A stretch of 64,000 bases of DNA from Rhipidocladum racemiflorum (taxonomy: Eukaryota; Streptophyta; Magnoliopsida; Poales; Poaceae), in the NCBI GenBank assembly GCA_036346355.1, contig CM070592.1:37102193-37166192 (forward strand), given 5' to 3'. The position numbers and the translations under genes were made by a program. Each line of letters opens with the position of its first letter. The stretch's first letter is position 1. Below, piece after piece: positions 24,335 to 38,674 of this stretch. The notes beneath the pieces are model-generated. The model saw nothing but the letters and a program-made list of their open reading frames with translations, ran no database searches and was not told the DNA's origin.

Positions 24335-24439
24335 CCGGTGACTCGTCAGCCGCTGACTTGGCACCACGCCGCCGCCAAACAAGTACCCCAGCGAGCTGTA
24401 CGATCCCCTTGTTTGCCCAACAAAGGCTAGTACATCATA
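24335..24439. repeat. GC-rich island, type B1 (exemplar)
   Basis: Type B differs from A at fixed positions: ggtgactcgtcag for ggtgagttgtcag, ggcaccacg for ggcgccacg, agtacccc for agtagccc, aaaggctagtacatcata for aaaagctagtacaccata. B1 has gagctgtacg: 24335, 35087-35191, 38675-38779, 42689-42793, and the truncated 49125 and 55146. B2 has ccgccagacaag and ggcaagtacatc: 22889, 26492, 30079-30183, 33638-33742, 40214-40318, 43039-43143, and the damaged 37262. B3 has gagctctacg with ggctag: 21335-21439, 52934-53038, 54332-54436, 57518-57622, 59471-59575, 61958-62062, and the damaged 48288. Confidence 0.88.
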
Positions 24440-27400
24440 ACCGTAAACCCTAAAATCCTAATCCTAAACCCTAAATCCTAAATCGCTAACCCTAAACCCC
24501 AAACCAGAAACCGTAAACCATAAAACCCTAAACCCCTAAACCCCAAACCATAAAATCGTAAAGGCAAAACCCTAAACCCCAAAAGGCACAACTCTAAACC
24601 CTAAAACTGTAAAACCTAAACCCTAACCACAAACCCCGACCAAAAACTGTAGATCATAACCGTAAACCCTAAATCCCTAACCATAAACCCTAAACCTTAA
24701 GCAATAAACACCAAACCTTAATGCTAAACCCTAAAATCGTAAACCCTAAACGCTAACCCTAAACCATAAACAATAAAACACTAAACCCTAACAATTAAAA
24801 CCTAAACCCTAATATGTCACCCTAAACACCAAACCTTAAACTCTAAACACCTAAAACAGAAATCCTAAAACCCTAAACCTTAAACCTAAACCGTAAACCA
24901 TAAAACCCTAAATCCAAAACCGTAAACCTAACCATAAACCCTAAGTCTTAACCCTAAATCAGAAACCTAAACCATAACAGCAAACCCCAACCCTAAACCA
25001 TACACCGTAACTGTAACCCTAAAACCCTAACCCTAAACCTAAACCTCAAACCATAAGTCTAAAGCCAAAACTCTAAACCCTAACCATCAACCCTAAAAAC
25101 CATAACTCTAAACCCTAAAACAGTAAACCCTAAACCCGAACCGCAAAACCTAAATTCTAAACCCTAAACCGTAACCCTAAACACAAAACCTTAAACTCTA
25201 AACACATAAAACCGAAATACTAAAGCCCTAAACACTTAACCCTAACATAAACCCCGACCCAAAACCGTAGACTAACCATAAACCCTAAACCCTAAACCTT
25301 AAGCAATAAACACTAACCCTAAACAACAAACCCTAAAACCCTGACTCTAAACCCTAGGCCTAAACCGTATACACTAAAGCATAGCCCAAACCCTAAAACC
25401 TAAAACCCCATCCTTAAAGCCTAAACCGGTGAGTTGTCAGCCGCTGACTTGGCGCCACGCCGCCGCCAAACAAGTAGCCCAGCGAGTTCTACGATCCCCT
25501 TGTTTGCCCAACAAAAGCTAGTACACCATAACTCTAAACCCTAAACCCTAAACCCTAACCCTAACCCTAAACCCTAAACCCTAAACCCTAAAACCCTAAC
25601 CCTAAACCTAAACCTCAAACCATAAAACCCTAAAGCCAATACCCTAAACCCTAATCATCAACCCTAAAAACCATAAATCTAAACCCTAAAGCCTAACCGC
25701 AAAACCTAAACCTTAAACCCCAAATCCGAAAACGTAACCCTAAACCATAACCGCAAACCCCGACCTAAACCTGTAGATCATAACTGTAAATCCTAAATCC
25801 CTAACCCTAAACCCTAAACCTTAAGCAATAAACACCAAACCTTAACGCTAATCCCTAAAATCGTAAACCCTAAACGCTAACCCTAAACCCTAAAACCCTA
25901 ACCCTAAACCTAAACCTTAAACCATAATACCGTAAAGCCAAAACCCTAAATCCTAACCATCAACCCTAAACCCTAACCGCAAAAACCTAAACCCTAAACC
26001 CTAAACCCAAACCATAAACACTAAACCCTAAACCCTAAATCCTAAAGCTAACCCTAAACCCTAAAACCCTAACACTAAACCTAAACCTCAAACCATAAAA
26101 CCCTATAGCCAATACCCTAAACCATAAAACCCTAAACCCTAAACCCTAAACCATATAACTCTAAACCCTAAAACTGTAAACCCTAAACCCTAACCGCAAA
26201 ACCTAAACCTTAAACCCTAAATCCTAAACCGTAACCCTAAACCCTAACCGCAAACCCCGACCCAAAACTGTAGATCATAACCATAAACCCTAAATCCCTA
26301 ACCCTAAACCCTAAACCTTAAGCAATAAACACCAAACCTTAACGCCAAACCCTAAAATCGTTAACCCTAAACGCTAACCCTAACCCTAAATGCTAACCCT
26401 AAACCCTAAAACCCTAACCCTAAACCTAAACGTTAAACCTTAAAGCATAGCCCAAACCCTAAAACCTAAAACCCCATCCCTAAACCCTAAACCGGTGACT
26501 CGTCAGCCGCTGACTTGGCACCACGCCGCCGCCAGACAAGTACCCCAGCGAGCTCTACGATCCCCTTGTTTGCCCAACAAAGGCAAGTACATCATAACCG
26601 TAAACCCTAAAACCCTAACCCTAAACCTAAACCTCAAACCATAAAACCCTAAAGCCAATACCCTAAACCCTAATCATCAACCCTAAAAACCATAACTCTA
26701 AACACTAAAATTGCAAACCCTAAAGCTTAACCGCAAAACCTAAACCTTAAACCCCAAATCCGAAAACGTAACTCTAAACCATAACCGCAAACCCCGACCC
26801 AAACATGTAGATCATATCCGTAAATCCTAAATCCCTAACCCTAAACCCTAAACCTTAAGCAATAAACACCAAACCTTAACGCTAATCCCTAAAATCGTAA
26901 ACCCTAAACGCTAACCCTAAACCCTAAAACCCTAACCCTAAACCTAAACCTTAAACCATAATACCGTAAAGCCAAAACCCTAAACCCTAACCGCAAAAAC
27001 CTAAACCCTAAACCCTAAACCCAAACCCTAAACACTAAACCCTAAACCCTAAATCCTAAAGCTAACCCTAAACCCTAAACCCTAAACCCTAAAACCCTAA
27101 CCCTAAACCTAAACCTCAAACCATAAAACCCTAAAGCCAATACCCTAAACCATAAAACCCTAAACCCAAAACCCTAAACCATATAACTCTAAACCCTAAA
27201 ACTGTAAACCCTAAACACTAACCGCAAAACCTAAACCTTAAACCCTAAATCCTAAACCGTAACCCTAAACCGTAACCGCAAACCCCGACAACAAACAGAA
27301 GATCATAACCGAAAACCCTAAGTCCCTAAACCTAAATCCTAAACCTTAAGCAATAAATACCAAACCTTAACGCCAAACCCTAAAATCGTAAACCCTAAAC

Positions 27401-27919
27401 GCTAACACTAAACCCTAAAACCCAAACCCTAAACCTAAACCTTAAACCATAAAACCGTAAAGCCAAAACCCTAAACCCTAACCATCAACCCTAAACCCTA
27501 ACCGCAAAACCTAAACCCTAAACCCTAAACCCTAAACCCTAACCCTAAACACTAAACCCTAAACCCTAAAACCCTAAACCCTAAACCCTAAACCCTAAAG
27601 CCAAAAACCGTAACCTAAACTCCTAACATAAACCCTGACACAAAACTGTAGATCATAACCGTAAACCCTAAATCCCTAACCCTAAACCCTAAACCTTAAG
27701 CAATAAACACCAACCCTTAACGCTAAACCCTAAAATCGTAAACCCTAAACGCTAACCGTAAACCCTAAACCCTAAACCCTAAACCCTAAACCTTAAGCAA
27801 TAAACATTAACCCTAAACAACAAACCCTAAAACCCTAACTCTAAACCCTAAGCCTAAACACTAAACTCTAAAGCATAGCCCAAACCCTAAAACCTAAAAC
27901 CCCATCCCTAAAGCCTAAA
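24335..27919. repeat. Higher-order repeat II, copy a (about 3.59 kb)
   Basis: Three monomers with islands in the order B1 (24335-24439), A with gagttct (25426-25530), B2 with gccagacaag and aaaggcaag (26492-26596). Offset to copy b is 3,585 bp. This copy mostly lacks the word-replacement damage of copies b and c; an aatcag occurs near 24957 and taacataaaccccgac near 25245. Confidence 0.87.
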
Positions 27920-28020
27920 CCGGTGACTAAATCACTGACTTGGCACCACGCCGCCAAACAAGTACCCTCAAATGAGTCAGACGATCCCCTTGTTTGCCCA
28001 ACAAAGGCTAGTACATCATA
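27920..28020. repeat. Damaged type B island
   Basis: The centre reads ggtgactaaatcactgact, and ccctcaaatgagtcagacg stands where other copies have ccccagcgagctgtacg. The palindrome and one gccgcc are lost. The caaatgagtcagacg replacement recurs at 45790. Confidence 0.83.
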
Positions 28021-29010
28021 ACCGTAAACCCTAAAATCCTAATCCTAAACCCTAAATCCTAAATCGCTAACCCTAAACCCCAAACCAGAAACCGTAAACC
28101 ATAAAACCCTAAACCCCTAAACCCCAAACCATAAAATCGTAAAGGCAAAACCCTAAACCCCAAAAGGCACAACTCTAAACCCTAAAACTGTAAAACCTAA
28201 ACCCTAACCACAAACCCCGACCAAAAGCGTAGATCATAAATCAGTAAACCCTAAATCCCTAACCATAAACCCTAAACCTTAAGCAATAAACACCAAACCT
28301 TAATGCTAAACCCTAAAATCGTAAACCCTAAACGCTAACCCTAAACCATAAACAATAAAACACTAAACCCTAACAATTAAAACCTAAACCCTAATATGTC
28401 ACCCTAAACACCAAACCTTAAACTCTAAACACCTAAAACAAATCCTAAAACCCTAAACCTTAAACCTAAACCGTAAACCATAAAACCCTAAATCCAAAAC
28501 CGTAAACCTAACCATAAACCCTAAGTCTTAACTCCTAAATCTGTAAAACCTAAACCATAACAAAGAAACCCCATCCCTAAACCATAAACCGTGAATCAGA
28601 ACCTAAAACCCAAACCCTAAACCTAAACCTTAAACCATAAGTCTAAAGCCAAAACTCTAAACCCTAACCATCAACCCTAAAAACCATAACTCTAAACCCT
28701 AAAACAGTAAACCCTAAACCCGAACCGCAAAACCTAAATTCTAAACCCTAAACCGTAACCCTAAACACAAAACCTTAAACTCTAAACACATAAAACCGAA
28801 ATACTAAAGCCCTAAACACTTAACCCTAACCGCAAACCCCGACCCAAAACTGTAGACTAACCATAAACCCTAAACCCTAAACCTTAAGCAATAAACACTA
28901 ACCCTAAACAACAAACCCTAAAACCCTGACTCTAAACCCTAGGCCTAAACCGTATACACTAAAGCATAGCCCAAACCCTAAAACCTAAAACCCCATCCTT
29001 AAAGCCTAAA

Positions 29011-29109
29011 CCGGTGAGTTGTCACCACGACTTACGCCACGCCGCCAAACAAGTAGCCTAGCGAGTTCTACGATCCCCTTGTTTGCCCAACAAAAGCTAG
29101 TACACCATA
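29011..29109. repeat. Damaged type A island
   Basis: Reads gttgtcaccacgacttacgccacgccgccaaac in place of gttgtcagccgctgacttggcgcc and the following core; 99 bp. The same acttacgccacgcc form is found at 46884. Confidence 0.83.
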
Positions 29110-31501
29110 ACTCTAAACCCTAAACCCTAAACCCTAACCCTAACCCCAAACCCTAAACCCTAAAACCCTAACCCTAAATCTAAACCTCAAACCATAAAAC
29201 CCTAAAGCCAATACCCTAAACCCTAATCATCAACCCTAAAAACCATAAATCTAAACCCTAAAGCCTAACCGCAAAACCTAAACCTTAAACCCCAAATCCG
29301 AAAACGTAACCCTAAACCATAACCGCAAACCCCGACCTAAACCTGTAGATCATAACTGTAAATCCTAAATCCCTAACCCTAAACCCTAAACCTTAAGCAA
29401 TAAACACCAAACCTTAACGCTAATCCCTAAAATCGTAAACCCTAAACGCTAACCCTAAACCCTAAAACCCTAACCCTAAACCTAAACCTTAAACCATTAT
29501 ACCGTAAAGCCAAAACCCTAAATCCTAACCATCAACCCTAAACCCTAACCGCAAAAACCTAAACCCTAAACCCTAAACCCAAACCATAAACACTAAACCC
29601 TAAACCCTAAATCCTAAAGCTAACCCTAAACCCTAAAACCCTAACACTAAACCTAAACCTCAAACCATAAAACCCTATAGCCAATACCCTAAACCATAAA
29701 ACCCTAAACCCTAAACCCTAAACCATATAACTCTAAACCCTAAAACTGTAAACCCTAAACCCTAACCGCAAAACCTAAACCTTAAACCCTAAATCCTAAA
29801 CCGTAACCCTAAACCCTAACCGCAAACCCCGACCCAAAACTGTAGATCATAACCATAAACCCTAAATCCCTAACCCTAAAGCCAAAACCTTAAGCAATAA
29901 ACACCAAACCTTAACGCCAAACCCTAAAATCGTTAACCCTAAACGCTAACCCTAAACCCTAAAACCCTAACCCTAAACGCTAACCCTAAACCCTAAAACC
30001 CTAACCCTAAACCTAAACGTTAAACCTTAAAGCATAGCCCAAACCCTAAAACCTAAAACCCCATCCCTAAACCCTAAACCGGTGACTCGTCAGCCGCTGA
30101 CTTGGCACCACGCCGCCGCCAGACAAGTACCCCAGCGAGCTCTACGATCCCCTTGTTTGCCCAACAAAGGCAAGTACATCATAACCGTAAACCCTAAAAC
30201 CCTAACCCTAAACCTAAACCTCAAACCATAAAACCCTAAAGCCAATACCCTAAACCCTAATCATCAACCCTAAAAACCATAACTCTAAACACTAAAATTG
30301 CAAACCCTAAAGCTTAACATAAAACCTAAACCTTAAACCCCAAATCCGAAAACGTAACTCTAAACCATAACCGCAAACCCCGACCCAAACATGTAGATCA
30401 TATCCGTAAATCCTAAATCCCTAACCCTAAACCCTAAACCTTAAGCAATAAACACCAAACCTTAACGCTAATCCCTAAAATCGTAAACCCTAAACGCTAA
30501 CCCTAAACCCTAAAACCCTAACCCTAAACCTAAACCTTAAACCATAATACCGTAAAGCCAAAACCCTAAACCCTAACCGCAAAAACCTAAACCCTAAACC
30601 CTAAACCCAAACCCTAAACACTAAACCCTAAACCCTAAATCCTAAAGCTAACCCTAAACCATAAAACCTAAACCCTAAAACCCTAACCCTAAACCTAAAC
30701 CTCAAACCATAAAACCCTAAAGCCAATACCCTAAACCATAAAACCCTAAACCCAAAACCCTAAACCATATAACTCTAAACCCTAAAACTGTAAACCCTAA
30801 ACACTAACATAAAACCTAAACCTTAAACCCTAAATCCTAAACCGTAACCTAAATCAGAATCACAAAACCCCGACTCCAAATCAGAGATCATAACCGTAAA
30901 CCCTAAATCCCTAACCCTAAATCCTAAACCTTAAGCAGTAAATACCAAACCTTAACGCCAAACCGTAAAATCGTAAACCCTAAACGCTAACACTAAACCC
31001 TAAAACCCAAACCCTAAACCTAAACCTTAAACCATAAAACCGTAAAGCCAAAACCCTAAACCCTAACCATCAACCCTAAACCCTAACACAAAAACCTAAA
31101 CCCTAAACCCTAAACCCTAAACCCTAACCCTAAACACTAAACCCTAAACCCTAAAACCTAAACCCTAAACCCTAAAACCTAAACCATAAACCGTAACCTA
31201 AACTCCTAACATAAACTCCCGACACAAAATCAGATCATAACCGTAAACCCTAAATCCCTAACCCTAAACCCTAAACCTTAAGCAATAAACACCAACCCTT
31301 AACGCTAAACCCTAAAATCGTAAACCCTAAACGCTAACCGTAAACCCTAAACCCTAAACCCTAAACCCTAAACCTTAAGCAATAAACATTAACCCTAAAC
31401 AACAAACCCTAAAACCCTAACTCTAAACCCTAAGCCTAAACACTAAACTCTAAAGCATAGCCCAAACCCTAAAACCTAAAACCCCATCCCTAAAGCCTAA
31501 A

Positions 31502-34500
31502 CCGGTGACTCGTCAGCCGCTGACTTGGCACCACGCCGCCGCCAAACAAGTACTCAGTAATTTCTGATCCCTTGTTTGCCCAACAAAGGCTAGTACATCA
31601 TAAATCAGAAACCCTAAAATCCTAATCCTAAACCCTAAATCCTAAATCGCTAACCCTAAACCCCAAACTAAACCGTAAACCATAAAACCCTAAACCCCTA
31701 AACCCCAAACCATAAAATCGTAAAGGCAAAACCCTAAACCCCAAAAGGCACAACTCTAAACCCTAAAATCGTAAAACCTAAACCCTAACCACAAACCCGA
31801 CCAAAAGCGTAGATCATAAATCAGTAAACCCTAAATCCCTAACCATAAAACCTAAACCTTAAGCAATAAACACCAAACCTTAATGCTAAACCCTAAAATC
31901 GTAAACCCTAAACGCTAACCCTAAACCATAAACAATAAAACACTAAACCCTAACAATTAAAACCTAAACCCTAATATGTCACCCTAAACACCAAACCTTA
32001 AACTCTAAACACCTAAAACAGAAATCCTAAAACCCTAAACCTTAAACCTAAACCGTAAACCATAAAACCCTAAATCCAAAACCGTAAACCTAACCATAAA
32101 CCCTAAGTCTTAACCTTAAACTGTAAAACCTAAACCATAACAAAGAAACCCCATCCCTAAACCATAAACCGTGAATCAGAACCCTAAAACCCTAACCCTA
32201 AACCTAAACCTTAAACCATAAGTCTAAAGCCAAAACTCTAAACCCTAACCATCAACCCTAAAAACCATAACTCTAAACCCTAAAACAGTAAACCCTAAAC
32301 CCGAACCGCAAAACCTAAATTCTAAACCCTAAACCGTAACCCTAAACACAAAACCTTAAACTCTAAACACATAAAACCGAAATACTAAAGCCCTAAACAC
32401 TTAACCCTAACCGCAAACCCCGACCCAAAACTGTAGACTAACCATAAACCCTAAACCCTAAACCTTAAGCAATAAACACTAACCCTAAACAACAAACCCT
32501 AAAACCCTGACTCTAAACCCTAGGCCTAAACCGTATACACTAAAGCATAGCCCAAACCCTAAAACCTACAACCCCATCCTTAAAGCCTAAATCGGTGAGT
32601 TGTCAGCCGCTGACTTGGCGCCACGCCGCCAAACAAGTAGCCTAGCGAGTTCTACGATCCCCTTGTTTGCCCAACAAAAGCTAGTACACCATAACTCTAA
32701 ACCCTAAACCCTAAACCCTAACCCTAACCCCAAACCCTAAACCCTAAACCCTAAAACCCTAACCCTAAATCTAAACCTCAAACCATAAAACCCTAAAGCC
32801 AATACCCTAAACCCTAATCATCAACCCTAAAAACCATAAATCTAAACCCTAAAGCCTAACCGCAAAACCTAAACCATAAACCCCAAATCCGAAAACGTAA
32901 CCCTAAACCATAACCGCAAACCCCGACCTAAACCTGTAGATCATAACTGTAAATCCTAAATCCCTAACCCTAAACCCTAAACCTTAAGCAATAAACACCA
33001 AACCTTAACGCTAATCCCTAAAATCGTAAACCCTAAACGCTAACCCTAAACCCTAAAACCCTAACCCTAAACCTAAACCTTAAACCATTATACCGTAAAG
33101 CCAAAACCCTAAATCCTAACCATCAACCCTAAACCCTAACCGCAAAAACCTAAACCCTAAACCCTAAACCCAAACCATAAACACTAAACCCTAAACCCTA
33201 AACCCTAAAACCCTAACACTAAACCTAAACCTCAAACCATAAAACCCTATAGCCAATACCCTAAACCATAAAACCCTAAACCCTAAACCCTAAACCATAT
33301 AACTCTAAACCCTAAAACTGTAAACCCTAAACCCTAACCGCAAAACCTAAACCTTAAACCCTAAATCCTAAACCGTAACCCTAAACCCTAACCGCAAACC
33401 CCGACCCAAAACTGTAGATCATAACCATAAACCCTAAATCCCTAACCCTAAACCCTAAACCTTAAGCAATAAACACCAAACCCTAAAATCGTTAACCCTA
33501 AACGCTAACCCTAAACCCTAAAACCCTAACCCTAAACGCTAACCCTAAACCCTAAAACCCTAACCCTAAACCTAAACGTTAAACCTTAAAGCATAGCCCA
33601 AACCCTAAAACCTAAAACCCCATCCCTAAACCCTAAACCGGTGACTCGTCAGCCGCTGACTTGGCACCACGCCGCCGCCAGACAAGTACCCCAGCGAGCT
33701 CTACGATCCCCTTGTTTGCCCAACAAAGGCAAGTACATCATAACCGTAAACCCTAAAACCCTAACCCTAAACCTAAACCTCAAACCATAAAACCCTAAAG
33801 CCAATACCCTAAACCCTAATCATCAACCCTAAAAACCATAACTCTAAACACTAAAATTGCAAACCCTAAAGCTTAACCGCAAAACCTAAACCTTAAACCC
33901 CAAATCCGAAAACGTAACTCTAAACCATAACCGCAAACCCCGACCCAAACATGTAGATCATATCCGTTAATCCTAAATCCCTAACCCTAAACCCTAAACC
34001 TTAAGCAATAAACACCAAACCTTAACGCTAATCCCTAAAATCGTAAACCCTAAACGCTAACCCTAAACCCTAAAACCCTAACCCTAAACCTAAACCTTAA
34101 ACCATAATACCGTAAAGCCAAAACCCTAAACCCTAACCATCAATCCTAAACCCTAACCGCAAAAACCTAAACCCTAAACCCTAAACCCAAACCCTAAACA
34201 CTAAACCCTAAACCCTAAATCCTAAAGCTAACCGTAAACCATAAACCCTAAACCCTAAAACCCTAACCCTAAACCTAAACCTCAAACCATAAAACCCTAA
34301 AGCCAATACCCTAAACCATAAAACCCTAAACCCAAAACCCTAAACCATATAACTCTAAACCCTAAAACTGTAAACCCTAAACACTAACCGCAAAACCTAA
34401 ACCTTAAACCCTAAATCCTAAACCGTAACCCTAAACCGTAACCGCAAACCCCGACCCGAAACTGTAGATCATAACCGTAAACCCTAAATCCCTAACCCTA

Positions 34501-35086
34501 AATCCTAAACCTTAAGCAATAAATACCAAACCTTAACGCCAAACCCTAAAATCGTAAACCCTAAACGCTAACACTAAACCCTAAAACCCAAACCCTAAAC
34601 CTAAACCTTAAACCATAAAACCGTAAAGCCAAAACCCTAAACCCTAACCATCAACCCTAAACCCTAACCGCAAAACCTAAACCCTAAACCCTAAACCCTA
34701 AACCCTAACCCTAAACACTAAACCCTAAACCCTAAAACCCTAAACCCTAAACCCTAAACCCTAAAGCCATAAACCGTAACCCTAAACCCTAACCGCAAAC
34801 CCTGACACAAAACTGTAGATCATAACCGTAAACCCTAAATCCCTAACCCTAAACCCTAAACCTTAAGCAATAAACACCAACCCTTAACGCTAAACCCTAA
34901 AATCGTAAACCCTAAACGCTAACCGTAAACCCTAAACCCTAAACCCTAAACCCTAAACCTTAAGCAATAAACATTAACCCTAAACAACAAACCCTAAAAC
35001 CCTAACTCTAAACCCTAAGCCTAAACACTAAACTCTAAAGCATAGCCCAAACCCTAAAACCTAAAACCCCATCCCTAAAGCCTAAA
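31502..35086. repeat. Higher-order repeat II, copy c
   Basis: Islands 31502-31602 (damaged 3' half: agtactcagtaatttctgatccc), 32592-32693 (atcggtgag start, one gcc unit short), 33638-33742 (intact B2). Offset to copy d is 3,585 bp. The first 700 bp carry replaced words (cataaatcagaaacc near 31606, cataaatcagtaaacc near 31816, gtgaatcagaacc near 32168); the second half is clean. Confidence 0.86.
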
Positions 35087-38000
35087 CCGGTGACTCGTCA
35101 GCCGCTGACTTGGCACCACGCCGCCGCCAAACAAGTACCCCAGCGAGCTGTACGATCCCCTTGTTTGCCCAACAAAGGCTAGTACATCATAACCGTAAAC
35201 CCTAAAATCCTAATCCTAAACCCTAAATCCTAAATCGCTAACCCTAAACCCCAAACCAGAAACCGTAAACCATAAAACCCTAAACCCCTAAACCCCAAAC
35301 CATAAAATCGTAAAGGCAAAACCCTAAACCCCAAAAGGCACAACTCTAAACCCTAAAACTGTAAAACCTAAACCCTAACCACAAACCCCGACCAAAAACT
35401 GTAGATCATAACCGTAAACCCTAAATCCCTAACCATAAACACTAAACCTTAAGCAATAAACACCAAACCTTAAACCCTAAATCCTAAAATCGTAAACCCT
35501 AAACGCTAACCCTAAACCATAAACAATAAAACACTAAACCCTAACAATTAAAACCTAAACCCTAATATGTAACCCTAAACACCAAACCTTAAACTCTAAA
35601 CACCTAAAACAGAAATCCTAAAACCCTAAACCTTAAACCTAAACCGTAAACCATAAAACCCTAAATCCAAAACCGTAAACCTAACCATAAACCCTAAGTC
35701 TTAACCCTAAACTGTAAAACCTAAACCATAACAGCAAACCCCAACCCTAAACCATAAACCGTGAATCAGAACCTAAAACCCTAACCCTAAACCTAAACCT
35801 TAAACCATAAGTCTAAAGCCAAAACTCTAAACCCTAACCATCAACCCTAAAAACCATAACTCTAAACCCTAAAACAGTAAACCCTAAACCCGAACCGCAA
35901 AACCTAAATTCTAAACCCTAAACCGTAACCCTAAACACAAAACCTTAAACTCTAAACACATAAAACCGAAATACTAAAGCCCTAAACACTTAACCCTAAC
36001 CGCAAACCCCGACCCAAAACTGTAGACTAACCATAAACCCTAAACCCTAAACCTTAAGCAATAAACACTAACCCTAAACAACAAACCCTAAAACCCTGAC
36101 TCTAAACCCTAGGCCTAAACCGTATACACTAAAGCATAGCCCAAACCCTAAAACCTACAACCCCATCCTTAAAGCCTAAATCGGTGAGTTGTCAGCCGCT
36201 GACTTGGCGCCACGCCGCCGCCAAACAAGTAGCCTAGCGAGTTCTACGATCCCCTTGTTTGCCCAACAAAAGCTAGTACACCATAACTCTAAACCCTAAA
36301 CCCTAAACCCTAACCCTAACCTCAAACCCTAAACCCTAAACCCTAAAACCCTAACCCTAAATCTAAACCTCAAACCATAAAACCCTAAAGCCAATACCCT
36401 AAACCCTAATCATCAACCCTAAAAACCATAAATCTAAACCCTAAAGCCTAACCGCAAAACCTAAACCATAAACCCCAAATCCGAAAACGTAACCCTAAAC
36501 CATAACCGCAAACCCCGACCTAAACCTGTAGATCATAACTGTAAATCCTAAATCCCTAACCCTAAACCCTAAACCTTAAGCAATAAACACCAAACCTTAA
36601 CGCTAATCCCTAAAATCGTAAACCCTAAACGCTAACCCTAAACCCTAAAACCCTAACCCTAAACCTAAACCTTAAACCATTATACCGTAAAGCCAAAACC
36701 CTAAATCCTAACCATCAACCCTAAACCCTAACCGCAAAAACCTAAACCCTAAACCCTAAACCCAAACCATAAACACTAAACCCTAAACCCTAAATCCTAA
36801 AGCTAACCCTAAACCCTAAAACCCTAACACTAAACCTAAACCTCAAACCATAAAACCCTATAGCCAATACCCTAAACCATAAAACCCTAAACCCTAAACC
36901 CTAAACCATATAACTCTAAACCCTAAAATCGTAGAACCCTAAACCCTAACATAAAACCTAAACCTTAAACCCTAAATCCTAAACCGTAACCCTAAACCCT
37001 AACCGCAAACCCCGACCCAAAACTGTAGATCATAACCATAAACCCTAAATCCCTAACCCTAAACCCTAAACCTTAAGCAATAAACACCAAACCTTAACGC
37101 CAAACCCTAAAATCGTTAACCCTAAACGCTAACCCTAAACCCTAAAACCCTAACCCTAAACGCTAACCCTAAACCCTAAAACCCTAACCCTAAACCTAAA
37201 CGTTAAACCTTAAAGCATAGCCCAAACCCTAAAACCTAAAACCCCATCCCTAAACCCTAAACCGGTGACTGTCACCACGACTTGGCACCACGCCAGACAA
37301 GTACCCCAGCGAGCTCTACGATCCCCTTGTTTGCCCAACAAAGGCAAGTACATCATAACCGTAAACCCTAAAACCCTAACCCTAAACCTAAACCTCAAAC
37401 CATAAAACCCTAAAGCCAATACCCTAAACCCTAATCATCAACCCTAAAAACCATAACTCTAAACACTAAAATTGCAAACCCTAAAGCTTAACCGCAAAAC
37501 CTAAACCTTAAACCCCAAATCCGAAAACGTAACTCTAAACCATAACCGCAAACCCCGACCCAAACATGTAGATCATATCCGTTAATCCTAAATCCCTAAC
37601 CCTAAACCCTAAACCTTAAGCAATAAACACCAAACCTTAACGCTAATCCCTAAAATCGTAAACCCTAAACGCTAACCCTAAACCCTAAAACCCTAACCCT
37701 AAACCTAAACCTTAAACCATAATACCGTAAAGCCAAAACCCAAAACCCTAACCGCAAAAACCTAAACCCTAAACCCTAAACCCAAACCCTAAACACTAAA
37801 CCCTAAACCCTAAATCCTAAAGCTAACCGTAAACCATAAACCCTAAACCCTAAAACCCTAACCCTAAACCTAAACCTCAAACCATAAAACCCTAAAGCCA
37901 ATACCCTAAACCATAAAACCCTAAACCCAAAACCCTAAACCATATAACTCTAAACCCTAAAACTGTAAACCCTAAACACTAACATAAAACCTAAACCTTA

Positions 38001-38674
38001 AACCCTAAATCCTAAACAGTAACCTAAACCGTGAATCGCAAACCCCGTAAATCAGATCATAACCGTAAACCCTAAATCCCTAACCCTAAATCCTAAACCT
38101 TAAGCAATAAATACCAAACCTTAACGCCAAACCCTAAAATCGTAAACCCTAAACGCTAACACTAAACCCTAAAACCCAAACCCTAAACCTAAACCTTAAA
38201 CCATAAAACCGTAAAGCCAAAACCCTAAACCCTAACCATCAACCCTAAACCCTAACCGCAAAACCTAAACCCTAAACCCTAAACCCTAAACCCTAACCCT
38301 AAACACTAAACCCTAAACCCTAAAACCCTAAACCCTAAACCCTAAACCCTAAAGCCATAAACCGTAACCCTAAACCCTAACCGCAAACCCTGACACAAAA
38401 CTGTAGATCATAACCGTAAACCCTAAATCCCTAACCCTAAACCCTAAACCTTAAGCAATAAACACCAACCCTTAACGCTAAACCCTAAAATCGTAAACCC
38501 TAAACGCTAACCGTAAACCCTAAACCCTAAACCCTAAACCCTAAACCTTAAGCAATAAACATTAACCCTAAACAACAAACCCTAAAACCCTAACTCTAAA
38601 CCCTAAGCCTAAACACTAAACTCTAAAGCATAGCCCAAACCCTAAAACCTAAAACCCCATCCCTAAAGCCTAAA
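35087..38674. repeat. Higher-order repeat II, copy d
   Basis: Islands 35087-35191 (B1), 36181-36285 (A, tcggtgag start as in copy c), 37262-37356 (B2, damaged centre gactgtcaccacgacttggc). Offset to the next B1 island is 3,588 bp. Copies c and d share private variants (cctacaaccccatcc before the A island, taaaccataaaccccaaatccg after it), so c/d form a closer pair than a/b. Confidence 0.86.

Larger units (their letters stand above)
27920..31501. repeat. Higher-order repeat II, copy b
   Basis: Same B1-A-B2 order: 27920-28020 (damaged), 29011-29109 (damaged), 30079-30183 (intact). Offset to copy c is 3,582 bp. It is marked by replaced words: cataaatcagtaaacc near 28230, gtgaatcagaacc near 28586, taacataaaacc near 30316, ccaaatcagagatcat near 30870, aaaatcagatcat near 31226. 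Between these words it is nearly identical to the other copies. Confidence 0.86.

Noticed and set aside
37210..37419. 69-codon antisense frame
   Set aside because: It is the telomeric G strand read through a damaged island (Gly-Phe-Arg-Val pattern).
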